Origin: Shewanella sp. GD04112
GTDB lineage: Bacteria; Pseudomonadota; Gammaproteobacteria; Enterobacterales; Shewanellaceae
Length of the DNA stretch: 64,000 bases
Direction of reading: 5' to 3'
NCBI RefSeq assembly: GCF_029835735.1
Contig: NZ_JAOEAL010000001.1
Location: 992,001 to 1,056,000 of the forward strand
The notes below the pieces were generated by a model. That model ran no database searches. It was not told the DNA's origin and saw nothing but the letters and a program-made list of their open reading frames with translations. Each line of letters starts with the position of its first letter. The stretch's first letter is position 1. Of the stretch, positions 44,461-54,304 are shown piece after piece. The position numbers were made by a program, and so were the translations under genes.

Positions 44461-45993
44461 ATGAAATGGAATTTTCCTCGCTGGAGCCTTAATCCCTGGT
44501 TACATACCTGCCTTATCTTTATTTTGCCCATACTGCTGGCATGTGCGATGCAACCTTGGTTGACCCGTTACAGTATGGAAAAAAGATTCAGCGATGATTT
44601 AGATATTATTGCGACTTCGTTTGCCAATGGACTCGATGGATTTGAAGCGACAAATGTCGCGCAGGCCTTCAGTGAATTATCTTTTACCTGCGATACCGAC
44701 GATATCGCGCTGCTAAATAGCCCATCCTTAAGCCCCGCGATCGTTCGTTTTATTCAGTTAGAATTGGTAGACGGCAAGCAATGCTCCAATATAGGGCCTC
44801 CGGTTAATTATCAGTTCGACCGTTCTCGAAGTTTATATTTTGATTCACATCGAGTGGATATTGCCACGACAGTCGCGGCTAACGATAGGGCTCGCAGCAT
44901 TGGTTATGTGTTCCATTTGGGCGAGCAAAAGTTAGTGGTGCTCACCAATAGCTCTGTCTATAACGAAACCCTGTCAAATCTGTGCCTAGGTTGTTATCAA
45001 CTATTGGTTGGTTATCAAGGCCTTTCTTCCCTCGAGCGGGGCGTTGAGCGGCTAGAAACAGAGAACGTATTTATTGAGGACTCTCGTTATATCAACGTGT
45101 TAGATGTGACCTTGACCTTAAGGGCGGGGGATACACTTTACTGGCGAGAAGCCTCACACGTAGCCGTTGTGCTATTTGTGGTTGCCTTGATAGTATCTTT
45201 CCTTGCGGTGATTTTTTATTGGAATTGGCAATCGGCGCGGGTGTCGCTGGGGATGCTCATCCAAAAAGGCATCAGCCGAAAAGAGTTTATTCCTTATTAT
45301 CAACCGATTATCGATTGCCGCACCGGAGAGGTCGTCGGCCAAGAGATGTTAGTCCGCTGGCGCCGATTCGATGGCGTGCTCGTTCAACCGAACCAGTTTA
45401 TTCCCTACGCCGAAGATTCGGGCTTAATTTTGCCGATCACCGATCTTATCCTCGAGCAGGTATATCAGGACTTGCCTCAGCTCAAAGGCTGGGTCAGCGT
45501 TAATATCGTCGCCCAGCACCTCGAGTCGGGGTTATTGAGCAAATGGTTCTCCAGCCATAGCGATCCCAAGGTTAAACGTATCGCCTTTGAGCTGACAGAG
45601 CGTAAGCCCATCACCCAATTTGAGCTGGCCCTCGCCGAAATGAAGGCGGTATTACCCCTGTGCCATGACTTTAAATTGGATGATTTTGGCACTGGCTTTG
45701 GTGGTTTTAGTTATTTGCAGCGGCTAGGGATTAACAGCATCAAAATCGACAAGATGTTTACCGATACCATAGGCACGCAGGATTTAAAAGGCGCGGTACT
45801 CGATGCCATTATCGCCTTTGGCCGTGAGTCGCATATGGATATGGTGGCCGAAGGCGTTGAAACTCAGGCACAGGTGGAGTACTTAGCCGCGAAAGGGGTT
45901 TATCAACATCAGGGATATTTTTACGCTAAACCTTTGGCGCTCGAAGAGTTGCTGCAGTTCTACCAAGAATTGCCTTCTCGGCGTATCGAGTAA
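44461..45993 (+). CDS. Membrane EAL phosphodiesterase with CSS-type periplasmic domain
   Basis: Two membrane helices (about 15-35 and 240-260) flank a periplasmic domain with cysteines (TCDTDD and KQCSNIG, LCLGCYQL), resembling the CSS domain of redox-sensed PDEs, although the motif reads CSN instead of CSS. The EAL domain has EML in place of EAL (GQEMLVRW), DDFGTGFGG and VAEGVETQ, so catalysis looks retained. ATG 44461 (MKWNFPR) has GAGCGGA upstream; ATG 44437 is an alternative. It would degrade c-di-GMP in response to periplasmic thiol state, by family analogy. Confidence 0.88.
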   Translation: MKWNFPRWSLNPWLHTCLIFILPILLACAMQPWLTRYSMEKRFSDDLDIIATSFANGLDGFEATNVAQAFSELSFTCDTDDIALLNSPSLSPAIVRFIQLELVDGKQCSNIGPPVNYQFDRSRSLYFDSHRVDIATTVAANDRARSIGYVFHLGEQKLVVLTNSSVYNETLSNLCLGCYQLLVGYQGLSSLERGVERLETENVFIEDSRYINVLDVTLTLRAGDTLYWREASHVAVVLFVVALIVSFLAVIFYWNWQSARVSLGMLIQKGISRKEFIPYYQPIIDCRTGEVVGQEMLVRWRRFDGVLVQPNQFIPYAEDSGLILPITDLILEQVYQDLPQLKGWVSVNIVAQHLESGLLSKWFSSHSDPKVKRIAFELTERKPITQFELALAEMKAVLPLCHDFKLDDFGTGFGGFSYLQRLGINSIKIDKMFTDTIGTQDLKGAVLDAIIAFGRESHMDMVAEGVETQAQVEYLAAKGVYQHQGYFYAKPLALEELLQFYQELPSRRIE

Positions 45994-46000
45994 CCCGATC

Positions 46001-46029
46001 AAAAAGAGGCTCAATTGAGCCTCTTTTTA
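46001..46029. terminator. Bidirectional terminator between EAL gene and aminopeptidase
   Basis: AAAGAGGCTCAATTGAGCCT is part of a perfect palindrome flanked by A and T runs, between two convergent genes. Confidence 0.9.
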
Positions 46030-46039
46030 TGAGCCATTA

Positions 46040-48673
46040 TCAATGGGTCATTTTATTTTTGATCAGTACGCAACGTTGCTCGGTTTGTCGGGTTTCTAAC
46101 AGCGTGCGGCGCGTTAGGTTAGATAATCCTGTTTGGGTATCTAATACCTTATCCAAGGCGGCAATACTGGTGTAATTACAGTCGGTTGGGATAAGGTTGC
46201 GGCTGTAGCTACGCATAAACACTGGGCCTTTCTTATCCATGTCCGCCAAGTTAGCGAGGCGCTCTTCCGCGGTGGCCGCGCTTAGCAGTTTCTGTTCCGC
46301 AGGATAGAGGTTTTCCATGATGATCCGCTGTTTGGCAAACGGCAGGGCGTCGGCGTGCACTTTGCTCAACCAGCGGCGTTTGGCAGCGGCTTCTGGGCGG
46401 ATAACCTGTGCGGCCAATGCGGCCTTTTCACCCGAATCCGAGTTATCGCGGGCGGCTTCCTGGGTAATACGTTGCTGCGCATTCGGGAAGTCATAGCGAT
46501 TCAGCTGAGTGATGATGGCCCAGCGGAGATCTTGGTCTAGGGTTAAGCCTTTGATTTTGGTTGTGCCATCCAGTAATTGCGCTAAGTGGCGCAGACTGTC
46601 GCGATCGCCCGCTAACTGAATATAGGCATTGAACCAGCGGCGCTGGAAGTCATTATCGCCTCGGCTCTCCATGGTTTTGCGAAGGCTCATTTGCGCTAAG
46701 CCTTTGACCGCATTCTCAGCATAGTTTTGTTGAATCGGCGCGATTTGCGCGAGGTATTCTTTGCTGCGGAGCAGAGTCGAAATAATCTGGCCGACTACAG
46801 TGTAGTCATTCTCTGCAGGGGCGTTGACGAACACTGTGCTTAAGTATTGATCTAGGCTCAGGTTGCCTTCACGCACGCTGTCCCACAGGCTTTGCCACAG
46901 CATAGAGCGCAGCAATGGATCTGTGACACGGCTTAACTGTTGTTTGGCTGTGTCGAAGGATTTGTCATCGAGTTGCACCTTCACAAAGCCCCAGTCATCG
47001 TAGTTGGGGTAAACCAAATCCGGACAACGCTCGCCAACTAATTGCTTCACCTCGGTACGCTCACCCTTGTAGGTGACGGCGACCGTGGTCTCATGTCTTA
47101 AATCGAAACGTCCCTTAGTGAACAGGGCGATTTGGACTTTCTGCTCCCTGAGTGTCGGCAACTCGCTGCTCGCAGGATACTGCAACAGACTAAAATCGCT
47201 GATGCGGTTACCGTCACAGCGGTATTCGGCCTTAATGGTGTTAACCCCTGCGCTGTAGAGCCAGTCTTTCGTCCAGGCACCTAAGTCACGGCCCGCCGAT
47301 TTAGCTAGGCTATTGATAAAGTCATCTAGCTCGGCATTTTGATAGCTGTATTGCTTTAAGTAGTTACTCACGCCGCGCTGGAACACTAGATCGCCGAGTA
47401 AATGGCGCAACTGCTTGAGGGTCGAGGCGCCTTTTTGATAGGTGATAGCATCGATATTATCGAAGGCGTTTTGCGTGGTCGCCACGGGCACTTCGATGGG
47501 ATGCGTGGTCACTAGGCTGTCTTGCTCATAGGCGCGTTGTTTGCCTTGGGCGTAAAAGCTGCGCCAGGCATTGGTGAACTCGGTGGCCTCTTGGGTCGCG
47601 AGCGTGCCCATAAAGGAGGCAAAACTCTCGTTTAGCCACAAACCATTCCACCACTTCATGGTGACCAGATCGCCAAACCATTGGTGTGCCATCTCATGCA
47701 TGATAACGCCGGCTAAGCTTTGTTTTTGCTCGGCGGTCATAGCGGCTTTGTGGAGGAAACGATCTTCGGCGAAAGTGATGGCGCCAGCGTTTTCCATTGC
47801 GCCGTAGAGGAAATCAGGCACTAAGAGTTGGTCGTACTTCTTAAAGGGATAAGGAATACCGAAATAGGCATCAAAGAAGGTTAAGCCTTGTTTGGTATAG
47901 GTAAACCAATCCTCAGGCGTGACTTGGTTAGCCACCGATTGGCGCGCGAAGAGGCGCATCGGATAGCGGCCAGAGTTGTCCTGCCACATATGGTACGGAC
48001 CAGCATGCATCGAGAAGTTATAAGGGCTTAACTTAGGCGTTTCAGGAAACTCCCAACGATTCATGGCCCCAGCTGGTGTGACTGAGGACTCGCGCATGGT
48101 GCTGATCACTTGCCAGTCTTTCGGCGCGGTTACGCTGATTTTATAGTTGGCTTTTAAATCGGGTTGGTCGAACACTGCAAACATTTGCTGCGCCGCAGCA
48201 GGCTCAAAATGCGAATACAGGTAGACCTTGCCATCGACGGGATCTTGGAAACGGTGCAAGCCTTCACCATTGGTGCTGTGGGGGCGAGTAAATTGCACTT
48301 CAATGGTGTTGTCACCCGAGGACAGCAAACGAGTATTCAGACTGATATAGGCGCCGTTGTAGTTGGGGTAAACCGCAGTGCCATTGATCAAAAAGCGCTT
48401 AATTTGTGCCTTGTTCAAATCGAGGCTCAATTGCTTGGGCACTTCGCTGAGATTGAAGTTGACCTTAGTCGTTGCGCTAAAGTCAGTGTCGCCAGTCAGT
48501 TGAAAATCCAGCTCATAATGCACATTCGAAATCACCTGTGAACGTAAGCTCGCCTGATATTGGCTGATATAGGGGCTTGCATCCCTTGGGCCCGTATTTA
48601 ACGGACTTTGGACGGCGCACGACATGAGTGCCGAGCAGGTGATGGCAACTAGGCTGGCTTTGAACAAATTCAC
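46040..48673 (-). CDS. Secreted lipoprotein aminopeptidase, M1 family
   Basis: 877 residues. The signal ends ALMSC (Cys 19), a lipobox, so it is anchored in the envelope, unlike cytoplasmic PepN. M1 marks: exopeptidase motif GAMENAGAITF, zinc motif HEMAHQWFGDLVTM with the third ligand Glu in LWLNESFASF, and an ERAP1-like C-terminal half. It removes N-terminal residues from peptides outside the inner membrane. No neighbours share its direction closely. A terminator shared with the EAL gene ends it. Confidence 0.93.
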   Translation of the reverse strand: MNLFKASLVAITCSALMSCAVQSPLNTGPRDASPYISQYQASLRSQVISNVHYELDFQLTGDTDFSATTKVNFNLSEVPKQLSLDLNKAQIKRFLINGTAVYPNYNGAYISLNTRLLSSGDNTIEVQFTRPHSTNGEGLHRFQDPVDGKVYLYSHFEPAAAQQMFAVFDQPDLKANYKISVTAPKDWQVISTMRESSVTPAGAMNRWEFPETPKLSPYNFSMHAGPYHMWQDNSGRYPMRLFARQSVANQVTPEDWFTYTKQGLTFFDAYFGIPYPFKKYDQLLVPDFLYGAMENAGAITFAEDRFLHKAAMTAEQKQSLAGVIMHEMAHQWFGDLVTMKWWNGLWLNESFASFMGTLATQEATEFTNAWRSFYAQGKQRAYEQDSLVTTHPIEVPVATTQNAFDNIDAITYQKGASTLKQLRHLLGDLVFQRGVSNYLKQYSYQNAELDDFINSLAKSAGRDLGAWTKDWLYSAGVNTIKAEYRCDGNRISDFSLLQYPASSELPTLREQKVQIALFTKGRFDLRHETTVAVTYKGERTEVKQLVGERCPDLVYPNYDDWGFVKVQLDDKSFDTAKQQLSRVTDPLLRSMLWQSLWDSVREGNLSLDQYLSTVFVNAPAENDYTVVGQIISTLLRSKEYLAQIAPIQQNYAENAVKGLAQMSLRKTMESRGDNDFQRRWFNAYIQLAGDRDSLRHLAQLLDGTTKIKGLTLDQDLRWAIITQLNRYDFPNAQQRITQEAARDNSDSGEKAALAAQVIRPEAAAKRRWLSKVHADALPFAKQRIIMENLYPAEQKLLSAATAEERLANLADMDKKGPVFMRSYSRNLIPTDCNYTSIAALDKVLDTQTGLSNLTRRTLLETRQTEQRCVLIKNKMTH

Positions 48674-48845
48674 GACTTCAATCCTTCAACGATTTACTTT
48701 ATTTATGGCTTGGATGCGGCGCAGGCTGGCAAGTTTAGGCTCTGTGGCCTAGCAAACTTATCCCCATTTGAAAGCGGCACCCATGCTGGGTATTTTGGCC
48801 GAGTACACTACCTTATTTAGCAGGGATAACCAATGTTAAAAATGT

Positions 48846-48878
48846 AAAAAAAAGCCAGCGAAAATGCTGGCTTTTTTT
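48846..48878 (-). terminator. Terminator of the lpoB operon
   Basis: Read leftward: AAAGCCAGC-attttc-GCTGGCTTT with a long T run after it, 38 bp past the lpoB stop. Confidence 0.9.
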
Positions 48879-48915
48879 AAGTATTTCGGCTTTAGCCCCA
48901 TGGGGCTAAGCGGGA

Positions 48916-49509
48916 TTACATGCCTAAGAAAGACTTAGACTTAGTCTTACGGATTTCTTTTTCGTCAGACCATTCGATAAGGCCTGTTTCTAAGTCCATC
49001 AGACGCATAGTCATCTTGTAGTAAACGTCTTTGGTGCTGCCATCTTGCTTAACGATGCTAGACAGGTTGCCATACAGCATGTATTGGGCGCCAATTTGAC
49101 GGCCAAACTTGATGGCGGTTGATGGATCAACCATACCGGTATTATTTTGGTAATCCAGTTGCTTACGAACTGAGTCTACCTTTGTCATGTCGATAAAACG
49201 GAACTTGCCTGAGCGCAGTAACTTGTTGCTGATAGAGTCGGTCACAGACTCTGTATCGATATGCTCAGAGGTTTTGTTTTTGATGCTATCGACAAACAAA
49301 ATTGGGCGGTTGTTCGCCGTCATAGCCACGATAGGTGGGAAAGTCATCATGCTATCGACCATCTTAGCGGCGATGGCTTGCAGATCCGTTGAGCCAAAGT
49401 TTTCGTTAACGGTTTCCACTTCTGTGGCATCGCCATACTCGACTTTCGATTGACATGCAGCCAGACCCATTACGGCAGCCAGCACAAAAATCAGTTTAAA
49501 TTGTTTCAT
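48916..49509 (-). CDS. lpoB: Penicillin-binding protein activator LpoB
   Basis: Lipoprotein with lipobox LAAC (Cys 20), a Ser/Thr linker, and the LpoB globular domain (VDSIKNKTSEHIDTESVTDS, RQIGAQYMLYGNLSSIV, LMDLETGLIEWSDEKEIRKT). It reaches through murein to activate PBP1B from the outer membrane. ATG 49509 (MKQFKL) fits the signal; the frame open to 49548 adds 13 residues without merit. It is last in an operon with COG3014 and deformylase genes. Confidence 0.92.
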   Translation of the reverse strand: MKQFKLIFVLAAVMGLAACQSKVEYGDATEVETVNENFGSTDLQAIAAKMVDSMMTFPPIVAMTANNRPILFVDSIKNKTSEHIDTESVTDSISNKLLRSGKFRFIDMTKVDSVRKQLDYQNNTGMVDPSTAIKFGRQIGAQYMLYGNLSSIVKQDGSTKDVYYKMTMRLMDLETGLIEWSDEKEIRKTKSKSFLGM

Positions 49510-49576
49510 AGTCAGTTCCATTTTGTGATTGTAAAAACTTAATGACACTCGTTTTATTCAAACATTCACCGCTAGG

Positions 49577-50977
49577 TTAAATGATTATTGAATAAATTCG
49601 GGTGTAATTACCAGTATCAATTGCCCAGACCAAGGTGGTCTTGCCTGCGGCAACTTCAATTTTGGCCGGTGGTGCCTTGTCCAACTGCAGCGTGTATTCC
49701 CCAGGATTGAGGTAACGTCTGCCAATTTGCGCCTGCTTTGGCAGGGTCAACCAACTGCGGCGATCCGCCTGTTCGCTGACCACGTTAAAAATCTGCATGG
49801 CGATACTGCCAATATCGGCGGCATTGTTGCCGGGCTTACCGCTTTTTTCGACCTGATAGGCCATTTCCGATTTGGCATACACCCGCGCGACTTGGCGAAC
49901 TAAGGTGCCGGGTAAATCTTCCTTGAGCGCGTTAATCGCTAAGGCATCGATATTGGCGATGGGCTCGGTTTTCAGCACTGAGCCTAAGCCTTGCACTTGA
50001 GCCTCGGCAACAAAACTATTGTTCGGTCCATAGGTTGCCAAAGAGACGGTTTGCCAATTGCCATGGATAGTGAAGGGCACTGTGAGCGCTTGTTTTTCAG
50101 GTACAAAGCCCTTTTCGACCATGAGAATCACTTGGCCTTCACCCGCCTTGGGAAGCTTGGCATCGCCCCAGCGCCTTTTAAACTCATCGTACTGCGGCAT
50201 GCCGAGTTGCTTGGCAAGACGCACTAAATCCTGTTGCAGATAAGTGTTATCAGGGCTGATTTGTGCCGCTTTACGATAGTCGATAAAGGCATCGTTTGGC
50301 TCGCCCAATACCTCGTGAAGCAACCCTGTAGTGTAGTAGCTGTAGGCATTGAGGAAGGAGCTGGTTACCGTACCTGCGGCTTGGCCGAGCTTATTCACTT
50401 CGGCATCTATGGTGCCATTGGCCATGGCCTGCACGGATTTTTGTGACTTCTGATAACGCTCCTGCTCAGAACCTTGCAGCTCGTTACTGCGGCGAACTTC
50501 CACTAAGGCGCCTTGATAATCACCGCTGAACAGGTAATTCAGGGCTTGATATTGGTGCAGCATAATGCGCTCGTAGCCTGGGCCACGGTAGGGGATGGCA
50601 TTATCGTTTAATACTAAGCTTGTGGCGGTTGCGCCTATGTCGCTGGCGCTAATCTTGGCTTTATCATCGAAGGCTGTATAGGCCTCGACCGCTTGCTGGT
50701 AGTACTTACGGCTGCTGGCAAAGTCTCCGGCAACCTGCGCCACACGTCCCGCTTCTTGGGCGTAGAGTAGGCCATCGTTACCTTGGATATTGCTGGCTAA
50801 TTTCTCGATATCCGCCATGGGCGTTGCGGTATTGAGTTCTTGTTTTATCGGTGCAATTTGTGCCGGATAATTGATAAAAATACTGTTATAGGCACAACCG
50901 CTCGAGCCTAAGATCGCGGCGAGCATCAGCGTGCTGAGTGTGGGTTTGATTAAAGAGTGAATGAAGGTGCTATTCAT
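49577..50977 (-). CDS. COG3014-type lipoprotein
   Basis: 466 residues. Signal with lipobox SGC (LGSSGCAYNS). TPR-like helices over the first two thirds (VAQVAGDFASSRKYYQQAVE, FSGDYQGALVEVRRSNELQ), then a beta-rich C terminus (RRYLNPGEYTLQL). Genes of this type often stand next to lpoB, suggesting a role in murein synthesis at the outer membrane; not proven. Its ATG overlaps the deformylase stop as ATGA, and lpoB follows after 67 bp. Confidence 0.82.
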   Translation of the reverse strand: MNSTFIHSLIKPTLSTLMLAAILGSSGCAYNSIFINYPAQIAPIKQELNTATPMADIEKLASNIQGNDGLLYAQEAGRVAQVAGDFASSRKYYQQAVEAYTAFDDKAKISASDIGATATSLVLNDNAIPYRGPGYERIMLHQYQALNYLFSGDYQGALVEVRRSNELQGSEQERYQKSQKSVQAMANGTIDAEVNKLGQAAGTVTSSFLNAYSYYTTGLLHEVLGEPNDAFIDYRKAAQISPDNTYLQQDLVRLAKQLGMPQYDEFKRRWGDAKLPKAGEGQVILMVEKGFVPEKQALTVPFTIHGNWQTVSLATYGPNNSFVAEAQVQGLGSVLKTEPIANIDALAINALKEDLPGTLVRQVARVYAKSEMAYQVEKSGKPGNNAADIGSIAMQIFNVVSEQADRRSWLTLPKQAQIGRRYLNPGEYTLQLDKAPPAKIEVAAGKTTLVWAIDTGNYTRIYSIII

Positions 50978-51519
50978 GCCTGTGGTTTACCTTCTCGCGC
51001 CATGTGTTTTTGTTCTGGCATTTGTGAACGCTCAAGCAAAGTGATCCCCTGAAGATGATCAAACTCATGTTGAAAAATACGTGCAATAAAACCTGTTAAC
51101 TCAGAGCGTTGCCATTGTCCTGCGAGGTTTTGATAGCGCACCACTATCTGCTGGTGGCGCCAAATTGTAAACCTTTGTCCGGGAACCGATAAACAACCTT
51201 CTTCACCGCAAACTAAATCCGCAGAGGCTGACAAGATCTCTGGGTTGACCACCACAACGGGGTCCATCAGCGGCGCATCGGGATAACGCTCGTTCGGCCG
51301 TGATGCCATGATAAACAGTGCCAGCGGGCTGTGTACTTGCGGTGCGGCAATGCCAACGCCTTTCGCGGCCGCCATGCTCACTGCCATCTGCTCTGCTAAT
51401 TGACTCAAGGCCGTATCGAAGTCGCGAACTTCAATGGCTTGCTCTTTTAAAATGGCTTCACCCACCACGGCAATAGGCAGTGGCTGACTGGGTGTGGGTG
51501 ATATCGCATCTTTAAACAT
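50974..51519 (-). CDS. Peptide deformylase
   Basis: Removes the formyl group from N-terminal methionine. All three motifs are intact: GVGIAAPQ, EEGCLSVPG (Cys metal ligand) and HEFDH (two His ligands plus catalytic Glu). ATG 51519 (MFKDAISP) is chosen; ATG 51546 is possible. At 181 residues it is close to the family. Deformylase is usually beside fmt; here it is in an envelope-lipoprotein operon, so it is probably a second, accessory copy (inference; the other is not in the window). Confidence 0.9.
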   Translation of the reverse strand: MFKDAISPTPSQPLPIAVVGEAILKEQAIEVRDFDTALSQLAEQMAVSMAAAKGVGIAAPQVHSPLALFIMASRPNERYPDAPLMDPVVVVNPEILSASADLVCGEEGCLSVPGQRFTIWRHQQIVVRYQNLAGQWQRSELTGFIARIFQHEFDHLQGITLLERSQMPEQKHMAREGKPQA

Positions 51520-51581
51520 CGCATTCCTTGGATATTTATGGGCCATTGTGTCGTTAACGGATGGGGTTATCCGCTATCACA

Positions 51582-51794
51582 TTAGTAATGGGGTGGCGGC
51601 GTTTCTTCGGCTTGGGTCGCAATATTGCTGGGTTCCATCGCTTTTAATTTACCAATCAATAACTGAATTTGATGTTGCTGATGGGCGATGAGCTGGTTCA
51701 GCTTAATGACCTCTTGGTTTAACTCTTCAACCGTGAGCTCTTGAAAAGCCATTTTCATTTGCAGCTCTTCAATCTGTTCTTGTACGCCTTGCAT
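51582..51794 (-). CDS. slyX: SlyX protein
   Basis: 70 residues, nearly all a coiled coil (QEQIEELQMKMAFQELTVEE, then LNQLIAHQQHQIQLLIGKL) and ending PPPHY, as in SlyX. Function unknown. slyX next to divergent fkpA is the same arrangement as in E. coli. It follows the WD40 gene by nine bases. Confidence 0.93.
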   Translation of the reverse strand: MQGVQEQIEELQMKMAFQELTVEELNQEVIKLNQLIAHQQHQIQLLIGKLKAMEPSNIATQAEETPPPHY

Positions 51795-51803
51795 GACTAA
51801 CCT

Positions 51804-52754
51804 CTACTCCTGCCAAGTCTCGACTAAGCCTTGGCTACTGATACTAACCACTTTATTGGTATCTCGAATTGCCACAGAGTATACAACGGCTCCTCGGTTT
51901 TGGCTGTTTTTAGTCAGCGCAATTTGCCACTTAGCAATAGGTTTACCCGTTTGGCGTTGCCAGAGTATGACTTCGCGCGCGGGCGTGCCTGTGAGCAGCT
52001 GGCTGTCTTGCTGGGCGAAACGCACCGCCGAGAAGGTCATTTGCCTGCGTTTAATCTCTAATTGATTTAACAGCTTACCATTGGTGTTATCCCAAATCTT
52101 CGCCTCATTGGTACTGCCATTGGTAAAGCTTAATGTGCCACTGTCGTTGAGTGCCACCTTAGTCACTCGACTCCCTATATCCCAAGTGTGGATCGGCTGT
52201 CCCGTTTGCGCTTGCCACAGGATAGCCTGCATATCGTTAGAGCCTGAGAGGGCAATGCGCCCATCGGCGGAAAGCGCAACGGTATTGACCCTTTCCTTAT
52301 GGCCTAAAAATTTAATCAATGCCGTTTTGGCCGCATTGAGCGACATCACACTGCCATCGTTTAAGCCTATGAGCAGGGCGCCATTATTCGCCACGGCGAC
52401 ACTCTCACCCGAGGCGGGCAGCGACCACCATCCTCGGGATTTGCCGTCGGCTATTGTCCATAGGGCAACTGAATCGCGGCTTAACGATGCGGCGAACTCA
52501 CCGTTAGGGGAAATGGCGGTGGCCGTGACGCCGGTATTCAGGTCGCCATGCACCCATTGGTACTTGAGGCTGTGGGTGGTTAAGTCCCAACATTGCACCC
52601 CTTGGCTTTGGGTGGCGACAATGGCGATATTGCCGTCGCTAGAGAGGCTCGCGCTGTATGAGGGTTCCTGTGAAATGACTCGAATATCATCGGCTTTGGG
52701 CTGACATGCCGCTAAAAAAAGTGTGCAAAATACCAGCAGTAGGGTTTTCTTCAT
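51804..52754 (-). CDS. WD40-repeat lipoprotein
   Basis: 316 residues. Lipobox LAAC (Cys 17). About six WD40-like blades, with clear units such as GHKERVNTVALSADGRIALS and GSNDMQAILWQAQTG. A seventh blade may be incomplete. A scaffold function at the outer membrane is likely. First gene of the five-gene operon running through slyX, deformylase, COG3014 and lpoB; divergent from fkpA with a 150-bp shared promoter region. Confidence 0.88.
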   Translation of the reverse strand: MKKTLLLVFCTLFLAACQPKADDIRVISQEPSYSASLSSDGNIAIVATQSQGVQCWDLTTHSLKYQWVHGDLNTGVTATAISPNGEFAASLSRDSVALWTIADGKSRGWWSLPASGESVAVANNGALLIGLNDGSVMSLNAAKTALIKFLGHKERVNTVALSADGRIALSGSNDMQAILWQAQTGQPIHTWDIGSRVTKVALNDSGTLSFTNGSTNEAKIWDNTNGKLLNQLEIKRRQMTFSAVRFAQQDSQLLTGTPAREVILWQRQTGKPIAKWQIALTKNSQNRGAVVYSVAIRDTNKVVSISSQGLVETWQE

Positions 52755-52908
52755 GAACTTGCTCCTAAAGTTGGTGTCTCTAGTCCGGTAGAGTGAGATT
52801 AATCACAGTTAACACATAACAGAATCTAGTTGGTATAACCCAGATAACTAGTATACAGTTGTCGCGCTTAGGTTATTGTAACCGCTTGAGGATGCTGAGG
52901 AAGCTTTA

Positions 52909-53679
52909 ATGAAATCGATTTATAAATTATCGTTAGTTGCATTGGCTGTTATTGGCCTATCTGCTTGTAATCAAGAAGAAAAAGCAACAAACGCAAGCAC
53001 AAATGTTGAATTAACGACTGAAGCACAAAAAGAAGCCTACAGTGTTGGCGCTTCAATCGGTCGTTATATGTCTGGCCATATCAAAGAGCAAGAAGAATTA
53101 GGCCTGCCAGTTGACCGTGCGCTGATCGTAACTGGTTTTACTAACGGTCTGAATGATCAACTGAAATTAACTGAAGAAGAAATGCAAACCATTCTTCAAG
53201 GTTTAGACAAAAAGTTAAACGACAAACGTACAGAACAAGCTAAAGCCATTGCTGCGAAAAACATCGAGGATGGTAAAAAGTTCCTCGAGGAAAACAAAGC
53301 TAAGCCTGGCGTAGTGACCACTGAATCGGGTCTTCAATACGAAGTGTTAACACCAGGTTCTGGTGACAAGCCAGCGGCTGAAGACACTGTAGAAGTGGAT
53401 TACGTAGGTACACTGCTTGACGGTACTGAGTTTGATAGCTCATACAAGCGTGGTCAAACGGCTAAGTTCCCATTAAACCGCGTTATTCCCGGTTGGACCG
53501 AAGGCGTACAGTTAATGCCTGTCGGTGCTAAGTACAAGTTTGTTATCCCTGCAAACTTAGCTTATGGCGACCGCGATACTGGTACTATTCCACCAAACTC
53601 AACCCTGATTTTTGAAGTTGAACTGAAATCAATTGAGAAAGCACAAGCGGCTCCTGCTGCTGAGCCTGCTAAAAAGTAA
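52909..53679 (+). CDS. fkpA: FKBP-type peptidyl-prolyl isomerase FkpA
   Basis: 256 residues. Signal with possible lipobox (GLSAC). An N-terminal dimerisation domain (EAYSVGASIGRYMSGHI) and a C-terminal FKBP domain (VEVDYVGTLLDGTEFDSSY, GWTEGVQLMPVGAKYKFVI, AYGDR). It is a periplasmic chaperone and prolyl isomerase. GAGGAAGC before the ATG. Basic lysine-rich tail (EPAKK). Strong terminator follows. Confidence 0.95.
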   Translation: MKSIYKLSLVALAVIGLSACNQEEKATNASTNVELTTEAQKEAYSVGASIGRYMSGHIKEQEELGLPVDRALIVTGFTNGLNDQLKLTEEEMQTILQGLDKKLNDKRTEQAKAIAAKNIEDGKKFLEENKAKPGVVTTESGLQYEVLTPGSGDKPAAEDTVEVDYVGTLLDGTEFDSSYKRGQTAKFPLNRVIPGWTEGVQLMPVGAKYKFVIPANLAYGDRDTGTIPPNSTLIFEVELKSIEKAQAAPAAEPAKK

Positions 53680-53724
53680 TTTACCGTGATAACGGCTTAA
53701 CTCGGGTTAACTCGTTCACTCATA

Positions 53725-53757
53725 AAATACCGCCCACACAGGGCGGTATTTTTTTGC
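53725..53757 (+). terminator. Rho-independent terminator of fkpA
   Basis: AATACCGCCC-acaca-GGGCGGTATT followed by seven T. Confidence 0.93.
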
Positions 53758-54304
53758 ACTCGAAATGACTAAGCAGTGCTGCAATCGATACAAATAAAAT
53801 CATGGAGGAGTTTGTTTACCCGTTTTACACCATCTCGCAAACGACCCACAGTTAGACTTTTTGAATCGAGCGAGCGTTTAAAAGACGGATAAGGAGTATT
53901 CGTTTTTCAATGAATAATATTTCAAAATAATGATCGAATAATTAAGTTTTAAATAAATTGCGATGATTTAAATTATCGAAAACGCTTATATTATTCAGAA
54001 TGGTGTACTTAAAAATATCATCAAAATATCACATTTATTTTTTGATTGTTATTTGTTCGATTTCACTCTGATATATCACTGTGATGTCTTTATCTTACTT
54101 ATTGTTTTCTTACTGCTTAATACTTTTGTGTTATATCACTGTTCTGAATACAAGACAGTTGGGTTTGTAAAATTTCATTTTCATCAATATCTTATGCATG
54201 CATAGTGAGATCTTCCCCTCTTTTTTTAGCAATTCAACTCTGGAATAATCCGCCCGCACGTTAATAAAAATTAGCGGCGATATTATAATAATGGGGTTGA
54301 TAAT
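53758..54304. other. Long AT-rich region upstream of the nuclease gene
   Basis: About 545 bp with no gene. Very AT-rich from 53930, with repeats of ATATCA and a small TATCACTGTGATG palindrome near 54073. This is a likely regulatory region for the nuclease. GGGGT stands before the ATG. Confidence 0.5.
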
